NCBI GenBank assembly: GCA_003249035.1
Contig: QBMK01000007.1
Span: 62,001 to 126,000, forward strand
Direction of reading: 5' to 3'
DNA: 64,000 bases
Origin: Pseudanabaena sp.
GTDB lineage: Bacteria > Cyanobacteriota > Cyanobacteriia > Pseudanabaenales > Pseudanabaenaceae
Shown here: positions 47,038-56,616 of the stretch, piece after piece
Layout of the letters: every line of letters starts with the position of its first letter
Numbering within the stretch: position 1 is the first letter of the stretch
Program-made: the position numbers and the translations under genes
Notes under the pieces: model-generated
Databases searched by the model: none
Seen by the model: only the letters and a program-made list of their open reading frames with translations
What the model was told of the DNA's origin: nothing

Positions 47038-49662
47038 GTGCAAGCAATAGACCCACAAGAATTATATCCCTTTGAACTTGACCAGTTTCAATTACAGGCG
47101 ATCGCCGCATTGCAAGCTGGTAAGTCGGTCGTTGTTTGTGCGCCAACTGGTTCAGGCAAAACTTTAATCGGCGAATATGCGATCCATGCGGCATTAGCAG
47201 GTAATCGTCGCGTTTTCTACACCACCCCCCTCAAGGCTCTTTCCAATCAAAAATTGCGAGACTTTCGGCAGCAGTTTGGCGATGATAATGTGGGCTTACT
47301 TACTGGTGATACATCTGTAAATCGCGATGCGCCGATCTTGGTGATGACTACCGAGATTTTTCGGAATATGCTCTATGGTACGCCTATCGGTGAAGTCGGC
47401 ACTTCGTTGACAGATGTTGAAGTGGTGGTGCTAGATGAATGTCACTACATGAACGATCGCCAACGGGGAACGGTATGGGAAGAGTCGATAGTGTACTGTC
47501 CTGCGGGAGTGCAACTAGTCGCGCTCTCGGCTACTGTAGCAAATAGTCAGCAACTCACCGACTGGATTCACAAAGTCCATGGCGATACAGAATTAATCTA
47601 TTCTGATTTCCGCCCCGTGCCGCTTGAGCATTCCTTCTGTAATAACAAAGGCTTTTTCCCATTGCTAGATAGCTCGAGTGAGAAGATTAATCCGCGACTG
47701 AAGCCGCTCACTAATAAGCCAGCCTCAAAAGAAGAAAGACATAAAATCGTTCCCCAGATTGGGGCTGTAATTTCCCATCTGCGCCAGCGTGATATGCTCC
47801 CAGCGATTTACTTTATCTTCAGTCGTCGAGGTTGCGATAAGTCGGTAACCGACTTGGGGAATGTCTCTCTCGTTACTCCGACCGAAGCCCTGAGATTGAA
47901 GCCCCAAATCGATGCCTTTGTGGCAGCAAATCCTGAGATTGGAAAACCTACACATATTGATGCTCTCTATCGTGGCATTGCTGCTCATCACGCAGGGATT
48001 TTACCTGCATGGAAAGGCTTCGTCGAGGAACTCTTCCAACAGGGCTTGATCAAAGTCGTATTCGCGACGGAAACTCTTGCCGCAGGAATTAATATGCCTG
48101 CAAGAACTACGGTAATCTCTAGCATTTCCAAACGTACCGATCGCGGACATCGTTTGCTTAATGCTTCGGAGTTTCTGCAAATGGCAGGAAGGGCAGGACG
48201 ACGAGGTATGGATGAAGTTGGCTATGTTGTGACTGTACAGACTCCCTTTGAAGGGGCCAAAGAAGCGGCGCATCTCGCCACATCTGGAGCCGATCCTCTG
48301 GTTAGTCAATTTGCACCGAGTTACGGAATGGTCATGAACTTGTTGCAAACCCATTCCCTTGATCAAGCTAGGGATTTGGTGGAACGGAGCTTTGGGCAAT
48401 ATCTAGCAGATCTTAATCTCGCGCCACAAATCCAGAATCTCGAATTAATAATCGAACAAATATCTAAGCTAGAGCACGATCTTGCCAATATAGATTTGAA
48501 GCAATTGGAAATATATGACAAGCTGCGCGATCGCCTCCGCGAAGAAAAGCGACTTCTAAAAATGCTCGCTCAGCAAGCGGAAGAGATGCGCTTGAACGAT
48601 TTGTCATCCTACGCGCCCTATTTGCTATCAGGCTCTCCGCTCACAATCCGCACTAATAAGGGCTTGATTGTGCATACAGTTCTCGCTGCAAAAGTACAAG
48701 GCTCTGGGCAATTTCCTTGGTTTGTCTGTCTTGGTCGCGATAATCGTTGGTATACGGTTGGGTACAAAGATATTGTCCAAGTCGGCACTGATTTGTTGCT
48801 TGATGGAGACATCGAATATCCTGCAAAGCTGCCATTGCGCCCAGGACAATCGATCGATGGAGATGAAGCCAGCTTTGCGATCGCCCAAAAAATTACACCA
48901 TTACCAGATCCAGAACTTACTCCTGAAGTAATTAAACAACAGTCGAGAGTAATAGCGATCGAGTCAGAAATGAATCAACATCCTGTCTCAAAAATGACCG
49001 ATCGCGGTGCTGTTTTCAAAAAAGTTAGTCGGCTCGAACAATTGCAACGGCAGATTGAGTTTCAGCAGAAAGTGGTCAATGAGCGCCGCCAAAGACATTG
49101 GCAAGAGTTTATGAGCTTAGTGAATATCTTGCAATTCTACGGATGTCTTGAAGATACCCAACCCACCGATAAAGGTAAGGTCGTAGCAGCACTGCGTGGT
49201 GAAAATGAACTATGGTTGGCACTATGTCTAATGTCTGGAGAGTTAGATAACCTAGCTCCCCACCACCTCGCCACCGTCTGCGCTGCGATCGTCAGCGAAA
49301 ACAGTCGTCCTGATAACTGGATCAAATTTGGTTTATCCCCAACGGTGGAAGATGCCCTTGATGGTTTACGCGATCGCCGTCGAGAATTGATGCCAGTCCA
49401 ACGCCGACATTTAGTCGATATTCCTGCATGGTTAGACTATGAGCTAACAGGACTGGTGGAACAATGGGCATTGGGAATGGAATGGTCGGAGCTATGCCAA
49501 AATACGAATCTTGATGAGGGCGATATTGTCCGTTTGATGCGCCGCACAATCGATTTGCTATATCAAATTCCCCATGTACCGAATTTGCCTTCGCAAATTT
49601 ATTCATCGGCAAAGCAAGCCGCACAAATGATCGATCGCTTCCCTGTTAATGAGGTAATTTGA
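47038..49662 (+). CDS. Ski2/Mtr4-type DEAD/DEAH RNA helicase
   Basis: An 874-residue helicase starting at GTG (47038). Motifs: FELDQFQLQAIAAL (Q-like), Walker A CAPTGSGKT near 35, Ia TTPLKALSNQKL, DECH box VLDECHYMND near 133, SAT (ALSATVAN), and motif VI MAGRAGRRGMD near 381. After the two RecA lobes come an arch-like insertion and a C-terminal DSHCT-type helical domain (WALGMEWSELCQNTNLDEGDIVRLMRRTIDLL). Cyanobacteria and chloroplasts (ISE2) have such proteins for RNA turnover and processing. A peroxiredoxin-like gene follows after 16 nt. Confidence 0.92.
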   Translation: MQAIDPQELYPFELDQFQLQAIAALQAGKSVVVCAPTGSGKTLIGEYAIHAALAGNRRVFYTTPLKALSNQKLRDFRQQFGDDNVGLLTGDTSVNRDAPILVMTTEIFRNMLYGTPIGEVGTSLTDVEVVVLDECHYMNDRQRGTVWEESIVYCPAGVQLVALSATVANSQQLTDWIHKVHGDTELIYSDFRPVPLEHSFCNNKGFFPLLDSSSEKINPRLKPLTNKPASKEERHKIVPQIGAVISHLRQRDMLPAIYFIFSRRGCDKSVTDLGNVSLVTPTEALRLKPQIDAFVAANPEIGKPTHIDALYRGIAAHHAGILPAWKGFVEELFQQGLIKVVFATETLAAGINMPARTTVISSISKRTDRGHRLLNASEFLQMAGRAGRRGMDEVGYVVTVQTPFEGAKEAAHLATSGADPLVSQFAPSYGMVMNLLQTHSLDQARDLVERSFGQYLADLNLAPQIQNLELIIEQISKLEHDLANIDLKQLEIYDKLRDRLREEKRLLKMLAQQAEEMRLNDLSSYAPYLLSGSPLTIRTNKGLIVHTVLAAKVQGSGQFPWFVCLGRDNRWYTVGYKDIVQVGTDLLLDGDIEYPAKLPLRPGQSIDGDEASFAIAQKITPLPDPELTPEVIKQQSRVIAIESEMNQHPVSKMTDRGAVFKKVSRLEQLQRQIEFQQKVVNERRQRHWQEFMSLVNILQFYGCLEDTQPTDKGKVVAALRGENELWLALCLMSGELDNLAPHHLATVCAAIVSENSRPDNWIKFGLSPTVEDALDGLRDRRRELMPVQRRHLVDIPAWLDYELTGLVEQWALGMEWSELCQNTNLDEGDIVRLMRRTIDLLYQIPHVPNLPSQIYSSAKQAAQMIDRFPVNEVI

Positions 49663-49678
49663 AACTTTATTTAAACTC

Positions 49679-50491
49679 ATGTATCAAAACACTTACGAAA
49701 TCATTAGCCAAAATCAACGGCAACGTATAAGCGATGGTGCGATCGCCTCAATCTTTGACGGTTGTGAGACTGCTCAACGCCAACTAATTTTGTTGTTACC
49801 CCAGTTAGGCGATTTTGATAGCCTTGAATATATTTGGTGGATACAAAGAGAAATCGATCGCATTAAAGCAGAAGGGATTGCAGTTCGAGCTATTGGCATC
49901 GGCAATCGCCAATCTGGAGAATATTTTTGTAAATTTACTGGATTCGATCAAAACTGGCTATTCGTTGATCCAACAGGCGAATTACATCGTCAATTACATC
50001 TCTATTCAGGATTAACCACTAAATTTCCTCTACTGTCATCAGGACAGAGTGCATGGGTTAACCTGATGCTGATGTGTGCAGGGTTAGGCAGCCAAGGTAC
50101 ATTAGCTGAAGTATTTCGTGGCTACCGAGGCGATCACAACGCGCCGCAACTAATCGGCGATGAAGAAGTTATTAAAGCCGCACCATTGCCCTCATTAAAA
50201 GGTTCTTTCTTTAAATGGGCTGGTGGTAGTGGATTTCAACGCCCCTTTGAACTCGCAACTTTACGACTGCGAAATATGGCTGAAGTGTTAGGCAATTGGA
50301 ATGCCTATGTTCCCGATGCCTCTTTCATGACCCAACGTGGCGGAACTTTTATGTTTGATGCTCAACACGAATTAACCTACGAACATCGCGATCTCGGCAT
50401 TTTAGGCTTTGCGGCAAATCCAAGTTATCCCCTGTCATTTTTATTTGCCGATCTACCAGCTACTCAAAACAACCAGCTACTCAAAAGATAG
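49679..50491 (+). CDS. Peroxiredoxin-like (AhpC/TSA-type) protein
   Basis: A 270-residue protein of the cyanobacterial AhpC/TSA-like family: LILLLPQLGDFDSLEYIWWIQ, GIAVRAIGIGN, WLFVDPTGELHRQL, then a C-terminal part with FMTQRGGTFMFD. The place where active peroxiredoxins have a peroxidatic Cys (after the PxxG-type segment) reads DFDS, so that residue is missing. Peroxidase activity is therefore doubtful. It is 16 nt downstream of the helicase gene and probably cotranscribed. Confidence 0.8.
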   Translation: MYQNTYEIISQNQRQRISDGAIASIFDGCETAQRQLILLLPQLGDFDSLEYIWWIQREIDRIKAEGIAVRAIGIGNRQSGEYFCKFTGFDQNWLFVDPTGELHRQLHLYSGLTTKFPLLSSGQSAWVNLMLMCAGLGSQGTLAEVFRGYRGDHNAPQLIGDEEVIKAAPLPSLKGSFFKWAGGSGFQRPFELATLRLRNMAEVLGNWNAYVPDASFMTQRGGTFMFDAQHELTYEHRDLGILGFAANPSYPLSFLFADLPATQNNQLLKR

Positions 50492-50498
50492 CCAAATC

Positions 50499-51056
50499 CT
50501 AGTCTTTTTCTTCAAAGTCAGGTGCATAGGCTTGGAGTAGGTTGCTAAGCTGCGAAAGTACAGAATCTTTGTTTATCGAACCAAAACTAGAGCGATCGGG
50601 GAAGAATTCAGGACGATCTAGGTTGCGATCTATCGCTTCCTTGACCTGCTGAGCGATCAAATGCTGTAGATCGGCAAGTGCTCGGTCGCGTTGATAATTT
50701 GCCCCTTGCTCACTGGTGGCATACAAAGGTGGTAAACGGTTAAGTGCGTAGGCAGCAATATCCCCCAAATCCAAAACTTTATTACTGCTTGCCTCGATCT
50801 CTGCGACTCTTGCCACAGCCTCACTCAGTACTAATTCTTCCATGACATTGATAAATTGCTTGCGGGGAACTGCAACCACTTCTCCCGTAAGCAAAGCACC
50901 CATCAGGCGATCTAGCGCCATATACTCTTCAACTGATAGCTCAAAAGCACTATCACAAATCCGCCCCACCTCGGCTTCCATGGCTGGAGTTAGGTAGCCA
51001 TCTAGCAAAGCCTGTTCGACAATTGACTCAATGCTGGTTTTTTCTAGTTTTTCCAC
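50499..51056 (-). CDS. ComFB-family protein
   Basis: A 185-residue protein. The FINVMEELVLSEAVARV and DLGDIAAYALNRLPPLYATSEQG segments are characteristic of cyanobacterial ComFB. Homologues have been reported to bind cyclic dinucleotides and to influence natural competence, pili and cell size. The N-terminal region (residues 1-65) is an acidic helical extension. It converges on the peroxiredoxin-like gene with 7 nt between stops and lies 35 nt after the GH57 gene on the same strand. Confidence 0.85.
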   Translation of the reverse strand: MEKLEKTSIESIVEQALLDGYLTPAMEAEVGRICDSAFELSVEEYMALDRLMGALLTGEVVAVPRKQFINVMEELVLSEAVARVAEIEASSNKVLDLGDIAAYALNRLPPLYATSEQGANYQRDRALADLQHLIAQQVKEAIDRNLDRPEFFPDRSSFGSINKDSVLSQLSNLLQAYAPDFEEKD

Positions 51057-51091
51057 TGTTATCTCTTTAATAACGCATTAATAACGCAACA

Positions 51092-53311
51092 CTAAGGTAC
51101 TTCAATAGGAATAATCGTATACTCAGGTAGCGACATCTGGAAATGCCCTTTTTGGCTTAGCAGGATCACTAGTCTTGCTAAAGACTGTGGCTTTACTGCC
51201 AAATCGCTCCAAGGTATCGCAATTTCGAGACATTGGCCAAAACCTATTTTTGTGTGAGTAGCGATAGTTTCCCACGTAAATTGCTCTGTAGATTCTTGAA
51301 GCTGGACTGACTTATCCGCAAAATCGATCGCTAGGTGATGGCGAAATAAATAATTTAGCGGCGACACATCAGGCATATCAAGGAGTTTTACAGGGCTATT
51401 TGCATGAATCCGACTAGGATAAAACCACAACAAATGTAATTTACTTTCGGCGATGCTCTCTAGATTACTAAATTCTAGGCGCAAGTAGCAATAAAAATGA
51501 TCGTAACCATACCATAGTCTCTTAGCAGGGGTATTTTGGTGCATCGCTCCCCTTGCGCCACTAATTTCGATTTTGCCAGCACCTTGCCAATCATCGTTCT
51601 CAAATCGGCCATTAATCATTGGCTCAATTAGGCTAGTGGGTCGATCGCTAGTAGAGACATCATGAGGCTCAAGTGGATATAGCAAAGCGTGAGGAACAGG
51701 CTCATTGAGAGCACGATAAATCACTTGCAAATGCTCGCGAAATAGACGATCAAACATTGCGTCATCATTGGAGCTATGTCCCTCGCCAAACCACCAAAAC
51801 CAATCCGAGCCTTCGGCTGCCATCAGATTTTCCCAAGCTTCAGGATTATTCTCTGTAGTGGCTTCGGGGTGATTCGCTAAGACTTGTCTTGCCTCACTGA
51901 GTAATTCCCAAGCACGATTTTTTACGGGATCGCCAATCCATGTGGTGAAGCTAGAGTCAATCCATGAACCGCTATGCAACTGGTGCGGTGGAATTTTATC
52001 GATGGGAGGGAATTTTTCTAAATATTCTGAGGGCGTAACCAGTTTGAGATTTTCATTATTGGAAAGATTTTCGTAAAGTGTTTGCAAGAATGGGTTGCCA
52101 TCTTGAGGATAAAATTCCCAGCAATTTTCGCCGTCGAGGGCGATCGTCACTAGCCAAGGCTTTCCTTCAGGATGCTCTGCTAGATATTCATTTTGCTGAT
52201 TTTGAATAGTCATCAAGCGATCGCATAAATCATCGCTAGCAGCTTGAGGCAAAAGTGCACCATAACTAAAACCAATCAAATCCGAGAGTAGGCGATCGCG
52301 GAAAATAATTGCTAAGTCCCCATGTATAGTTTCAAGGCGATAGGGTTGATAGAGCAAATGCGGCGCATCAATCGCTCCGCGCTCATCCCGACGAAAATAA
52401 TGTCCAAGGCTCCAACCTAATACACCTTCATCAGAACATAACCAAGAGAATCCCTGCTTAGAAACATAGGGCAAGATGGCAGGGCTAACGGACTGCTCTG
52501 AGGGCCATAAACCTCTGGGATCGCAGCTAAAGTGCTGACGATAAACTTCTTTGGCTTTTTCTAGATGCAGATTAATGTCTGGCTCATGGCGAAATCGATA
52601 ATTGGGGAGATCCATCTGAGGCACAGCGATCCGACCTGCTTGTGTGTCGGCTAAAAGCGGCATGATCGGATGTGTGTAGGGCGTAGTAGTAATTTCGAGT
52701 TGCCCATTTTTTTGCATTTTTCGATGCTGGGGTAAAATCTGGGAAATAATATCTCGCTGCTTGCTATAAATTCTTTGCCGATCAGCGAGGGTAAAATCTT
52801 TACCGCGATCGTACCATTCAGCAATTTCGGGATCGGCGTCCCGAAATAGAGGATCGATCCATGCCAAGTTATGCCATGCAAGTAAATCACTAAAATCTGG
52901 TGCTAGCCAATTATTGACACACCATTCGATGCCATAAGCTTGTCTTTGTGCTAGTAAATCAGCATAGCGATTGTATGGTTCGATCATCGTCTGATGATTA
53001 GCATCAAAAAAATGCTCAACAATGAAATGTTTTTGCGATCGCGTTAAGGTGTCGACAGGTGTTAAAGTCAAAGCCAAGTATGGATCAAACGCATTTCCTT
53101 CAACGTAATCTTGCAATTGCAAGATAAGCGATGGCACAAGATTGATCGTTTGATGTAGCTTTGGATATCTTGACAACATCAACGCTAAATCTAAATAATC
53201 TTTTACGCCATGCAACCTCACCCAAGGCAAATGATACTTGCCTGCGATCGCGCTTTTGTAGAGGGGTTGATGTTGGTGCCAGATAAATGCGATATGAAGA
53301 GGATATGACAT
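51092..53311 (-). CDS. Glycoside hydrolase family 57
   Basis: About 739 residues from the Met at 53311 (MSYPLHIAFIWHQHQPLYKS). The frame upstream to 53476 adds 55 residues that do not look like a family sequence and overlaps the divergent gene. GH57 regions are visible: HQHQP at the N-terminus, GLWPSEQSV with its conserved Glu, LCSDEGVLG, and LDGENCWEFYPQDG. These enzymes act on alpha-glucans (amylase, branching or amylopullulanase types). The C-terminal 200 residues are a beta-rich extension seen in cyanobacterial members. Substrate within glycogen metabolism is likely but not proven. Confidence 0.9.
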   Translation of the reverse strand: MSYPLHIAFIWHQHQPLYKSAIAGKYHLPWVRLHGVKDYLDLALMLSRYPKLHQTINLVPSLILQLQDYVEGNAFDPYLALTLTPVDTLTRSQKHFIVEHFFDANHQTMIEPYNRYADLLAQRQAYGIEWCVNNWLAPDFSDLLAWHNLAWIDPLFRDADPEIAEWYDRGKDFTLADRQRIYSKQRDIISQILPQHRKMQKNGQLEITTTPYTHPIMPLLADTQAGRIAVPQMDLPNYRFRHEPDINLHLEKAKEVYRQHFSCDPRGLWPSEQSVSPAILPYVSKQGFSWLCSDEGVLGWSLGHYFRRDERGAIDAPHLLYQPYRLETIHGDLAIIFRDRLLSDLIGFSYGALLPQAASDDLCDRLMTIQNQQNEYLAEHPEGKPWLVTIALDGENCWEFYPQDGNPFLQTLYENLSNNENLKLVTPSEYLEKFPPIDKIPPHQLHSGSWIDSSFTTWIGDPVKNRAWELLSEARQVLANHPEATTENNPEAWENLMAAEGSDWFWWFGEGHSSNDDAMFDRLFREHLQVIYRALNEPVPHALLYPLEPHDVSTSDRPTSLIEPMINGRFENDDWQGAGKIEISGARGAMHQNTPAKRLWYGYDHFYCYLRLEFSNLESIAESKLHLLWFYPSRIHANSPVKLLDMPDVSPLNYLFRHHLAIDFADKSVQLQESTEQFTWETIATHTKIGFGQCLEIAIPWSDLAVKPQSLARLVILLSQKGHFQMSLPEYTIIPIEVP

Positions 53312-53314
53312 AAG

Positions 53315-53944
53315 ATGACTGGCAATATGACTGGCAATACTTCTAGAAATTGTGACATACCTAATCATAGTTCGATCCAAATACTTTGTATAAAACTTTG
53401 TACGGTTAGCCTCAGTCTGTGTTTGATGGGCTGTGCACCTGTTTCTAGCGATGCAGCTAAAACCCCTACTTCGCAATCGATCCCCGCAACATCATCACCA
53501 CAAGCTGTTGCACCACAAGCTAAACCCAAGCCAGCTTCAGAGCTAGCTCAATATTTGCCAATTACTGCCGCAGCAACAATTTCAGGACGCGAAATTCAGC
53601 TTGAGGTAGCCAATACGCCCAAGGAACTAGAAAAAGGCTTAATGTTTCGCCCTCCTTTAGCTGACGATCGCGGGATGTTGTTTATCTTTAAGCCTGCGCG
53701 TCCCGTTGCATTTTGGATGAAAAATACGCCTTCGCCCCTTGATATTATTTTCTTGCTTGATGGGGAGGTTAAGGCGATCGCCCGCAATGCTACAACTTGC
53801 AAAAGCGATCCCTGTCCAATTTATCCTGAGGGTGGAGTTGTCGCCGATAATGTGATTGAAGTACGAGCGGGACTAAGCAAAGAAATTGGTTTGCAGGCAG
53901 GCGATCGGATCTCCGTGAAATTCTTGTTGCCAAAAAATCAATAA
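53315..53944 (+). CDS. DUF192 family lipoprotein
   Basis: A 209-residue protein. The N-terminus has a hydrophobic segment ending LCLMGC, a lipobox that places the mature protein on a membrane. A Pro/Ala-rich linker is followed by DUF192: VANTPKELEKGLMFRPPLADDRGMLFIF, FWMKNTPSPLDIIFLL and the C-terminal ADNVIEVRAGLSKEIGLQAGD. The function of DUF192 is not firmly known. Two in-frame ATGs at 53315 and 53327 lie in a direct duplication of ATGACTGGCAAT. The divergent GH57 start is only 3 nt away, so promoters must lie inside the neighbouring genes. Confidence 0.85.
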   Translation: MTGNMTGNTSRNCDIPNHSSIQILCIKLCTVSLSLCLMGCAPVSSDAAKTPTSQSIPATSSPQAVAPQAKPKPASELAQYLPITAAATISGREIQLEVANTPKELEKGLMFRPPLADDRGMLFIFKPARPVAFWMKNTPSPLDIIFLLDGEVKAIARNATTCKSDPCPIYPEGGVVADNVIEVRAGLSKEIGLQAGDRISVKFLLPKNQ

Positions 53945-54139
53945 TCACTATAATTCTAGAGGTCGAAATTATTTGCCAATGAAAATACTTTCAAAGCAAT
54001 AATTAAAATCAATAATTAAAAGCAACATTTACAAACAATAGTAAATAAATTGCAAAATGTTCAAAACTAATTAGTATTTTCTTTCTGAAAGTGCTAAAAG
54101 TAGCAGTGGTGAATCTTGAGTGAATGAAGAGTTAACAAA

Positions 54140-54640
54140 ATGACAGCTAGCAGAGCAAGAAGCCCTGAACCGCAGAGAAACCCTCAACCTCTTGAGCGCA
54201 AGAATAAACCCGTCTCAACAAGTCGTTTACCAGTTAGTAACCGCAATGTTAAGAGGTTGCCGAGGACTAACTCTTTCCCTCTTCCTCTATGGTTGAGGGT
54301 CTTGATGACCACTCAGAAACTTTCCATCGCCGCCACTGTTTTATTCACCATTTCAGTATTCGTGATATATGGCTGGACAGTATATTCACAAGAGCAATGG
54401 AATCAACAATATAAAAAGCTCGAACAGCTCAAGCGCCAAGAACGACAACTGACCAATGCTGCGGGTTCTTTTGATAATGAGATGCTGCAAACAATTCAAA
54501 AGAAACCTGGGGATCTAGTTCGCGAAAGTTCCGAGAAATCAATTTTCTTGCAAGCTGCTCCTCTCCGGCCAAAGCGTGAAGTCCCATCTACTGTGTCAGA
54601 ACTTCCTAAGAATAAACATAATGAAAGTCTAGGCTATTAA
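54140..54640 (+). CDS. Bitopic membrane protein, FtsL-like layout
   Basis: A 166-residue protein with a basic Pro/Arg-rich cytoplasmic region (1-60), one helix (SIAATVLFTISVFVIYGWTVY, about 64-84), then a short coiled coil (WNQQYKKLEQLKRQERQL) and a C-terminal tail. This arrangement is that of FtsL/DivIC divisome proteins; cyanobacterial FtsL is poorly conserved, so the call is by architecture only. It precedes glmS by 87 nt, with a strong hairpin between. Confidence 0.6.
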   Translation: MTASRARSPEPQRNPQPLERKNKPVSTSRLPVSNRNVKRLPRTNSFPLPLWLRVLMTTQKLSIAATVLFTISVFVIYGWTVYSQEQWNQQYKKLEQLKRQERQLTNAAGSFDNEMLQTIQKKPGDLVRESSEKSIFLQAAPLRPKREVPSTVSELPKNKHNESLGY

Positions 54641-54660
54641 TGCAGGAACTTCACATGGTT

Positions 54661-54711
54661 AAATACGATCATAATTCCGTGCGCGTCGCGCACGGAATTA
54701 TGATCGTATTT
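54661..54711. terminator. 51-nt perfect palindrome between ftsL-like gene and glmS
   Basis: Arms of 25 nt meet at T54686; the inner part reads GTGCGCG T CGCGCAC and the outer part AAATACGATCATAATTCC on one side. It lies 20 nt past the upstream stop and 16 nt before glmS. A terminator or attenuator role is likely. Confidence 0.75.
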
Positions 54712-54727
54712 ATTTCAACTTGACATT

Positions 54728-56611
54728 ATGTGTGGAATTGTTGGCTACATCGGACATCGCTCGGCAAATGAAGTTTTAATCTCAGGATTGCGCAAGCTCG
54801 AATATCGCGGCTATGACTCCGCGGGCGTTGCTACAATTCCCTTTCTCGATCATCCAGCCGATCGCAGTTTGCATCGAGTCAGAGCGAAAGGCAAGCTGAT
54901 CCAGCTCGAAGAAAAGTTAAATTCCGATACAGCCCCGCAAGCACCAATTGGCATTGGACACACCCGATGGGCAACCCACGGCAAGCCTGAGGAGCATAAT
55001 GCTCATCCCCACACCAATACGACAGGAAATCTTGCGGTTGTGCAGAACGGGATTGTTGAGAACTACCATATTCTTCGCACTGAGTTAAAACAGCTTGGTC
55101 ATATTTTTGTCAGCGAAACTGATACCGAAGTAATTCCCCATATGATTGCCGAATTTCTAACTCAGTTGGAAAAGCAAGGCAATATGATTCCCGACAAGTC
55201 GCCTTCAGTGCTGTTTGAAGCAGTACGACTGACGATCGCAAAATTGCAAGGAGCCTATGCGATCGCAGTTATCCATGCCGATTACCCTGATGAATTAGTT
55301 GTAGTGCGCCAACAAGCACCGCTAGTTATTGGTATTGGCAAAGACGAGAATTTTTGTGCTTCGGATACACCTGCGCTAGTCGCCTATACACGCACCGTGA
55401 TTTCTCTAGAAAATGGTGAAATTGCGCGACTGACTAGAGAATCGGTACAGGTCTATAACGCCAAAGGCGATCGCCTCCGACGTGCGCCCCAAACTCTCAA
55501 CTGGAATCCCACCATGGTTGAGAAGCAAGGCTTTAAGCACTATATGCTCAAGGAAATCTATGAGCAACCTGGGGTGTTTCGGACAGGATTGGCAAGTTAC
55601 GTTAGTGAAGCTAATAAAGTTGATTTAGGGCTACCCACAGGTTTTATCGAGCAGATTGAAAGGGTGGAGATTATTGCCTGTGGAACCAGTTGGCACGCAT
55701 CTCTTGTGGGCAAGTATTTGCTAGAGCAGCTTGCAGGTGTACCAACTAGCGTTCAATATGCATCTGAATATCGCTATTCGCCACCTCCTTCTTTAAAGAA
55801 TACCCTTGTGATTGGAGTGACGCAGTCGGGGGAAACTGCGGATACTCTCGCGGCGTTGGAGCTTGCCAAATCAAGAGGCGATCGCTGTCTTGGAATTACC
55901 AATCGTGTTGAAAGCTCAATAGGAAGAATTTCGGATGCCGTGATTGATACTCAAGCAGGAATTGAGATTGGAGTAGCGGCGACAAAAACCTTTGTGGCTC
56001 AATTGCTGATGTTCTATTTACTTGCCTTAGAGTTTGGCACTGCTAAAAGCACATTATCCGAAGTCAGAACTCAAGAATTAATCGAGGGATTGCGACAACT
56101 TCCTGCCTATATGGAACGGATTCTCGAAAGCCAAGAGCGTTATATTGAGGAACTTTCACGCCAGTTTACCCATACCAAAGATTTTATTTTCTTAGGGCGT
56201 GGCATTAACTTCCCGATCGCTCTTGAAGGTGCTCTTAAACTCAAAGAAATCAGCTACATTCATGCTGAGGGCTATCCCGCGGGTGAAATGAAGCATGGGC
56301 CGATCGCATTGCTTGATGAAGATGTACCTGTAGTTGCGATCGCAACTCCTGGGTCGGTCTACGAGAAGGTTCTTTCTAATTCTCAAGAAGCGAAAGCGCG
56401 GGGCGCAAAATTAATTGGTGTTGCGCCACTTGACGATCCAGCGGCGCACGAGGTATTTGACTACATTTTACCGATTCCAGTAGTTGACGAGATTTTCTCG
56501 CCTATTCTCACAGTGATTCCTTTGCAATTACTGTCCTATCATGTGGCGGCGCATCGTGGCTTAGATGTCGATCAACCCCGAAATCTCGCTAAATCTGTCA
56601 CAGTTGAATAG
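54728..56611 (+). CDS. glmS: Glutamine--fructose-6-phosphate aminotransferase (isomerizing)
   Basis: A 627-residue enzyme making glucosamine-6-phosphate for cell wall and lipid precursors. The N-terminal MCGIVGYIG exposes the nucleophile Cys2 after Met removal; the glutaminase domain includes HTRWATHG and VQNGIVENY. Two SIS domains follow (ACGTSWHASLVGKYLLEQLAGVP; TQSGETADTLAALELA; GRGINFPIALEGALKLKEISYIHAEGY). The C-terminus DQPRNLAKSVTVE is the conserved end. The next gene starts 5 nt later. Confidence 0.97.
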   Translation: MCGIVGYIGHRSANEVLISGLRKLEYRGYDSAGVATIPFLDHPADRSLHRVRAKGKLIQLEEKLNSDTAPQAPIGIGHTRWATHGKPEEHNAHPHTNTTGNLAVVQNGIVENYHILRTELKQLGHIFVSETDTEVIPHMIAEFLTQLEKQGNMIPDKSPSVLFEAVRLTIAKLQGAYAIAVIHADYPDELVVVRQQAPLVIGIGKDENFCASDTPALVAYTRTVISLENGEIARLTRESVQVYNAKGDRLRRAPQTLNWNPTMVEKQGFKHYMLKEIYEQPGVFRTGLASYVSEANKVDLGLPTGFIEQIERVEIIACGTSWHASLVGKYLLEQLAGVPTSVQYASEYRYSPPPSLKNTLVIGVTQSGETADTLAALELAKSRGDRCLGITNRVESSIGRISDAVIDTQAGIEIGVAATKTFVAQLLMFYLLALEFGTAKSTLSEVRTQELIEGLRQLPAYMERILESQERYIEELSRQFTHTKDFIFLGRGINFPIALEGALKLKEISYIHAEGYPAGEMKHGPIALLDEDVPVVAIATPGSVYEKVLSNSQEAKARGAKLIGVAPLDDPAAHEVFDYILPIPVVDEIFSPILTVIPLQLLSYHVAAHRGLDVDQPRNLAKSVTVE

Positions 56612-56616
56612 AACAA

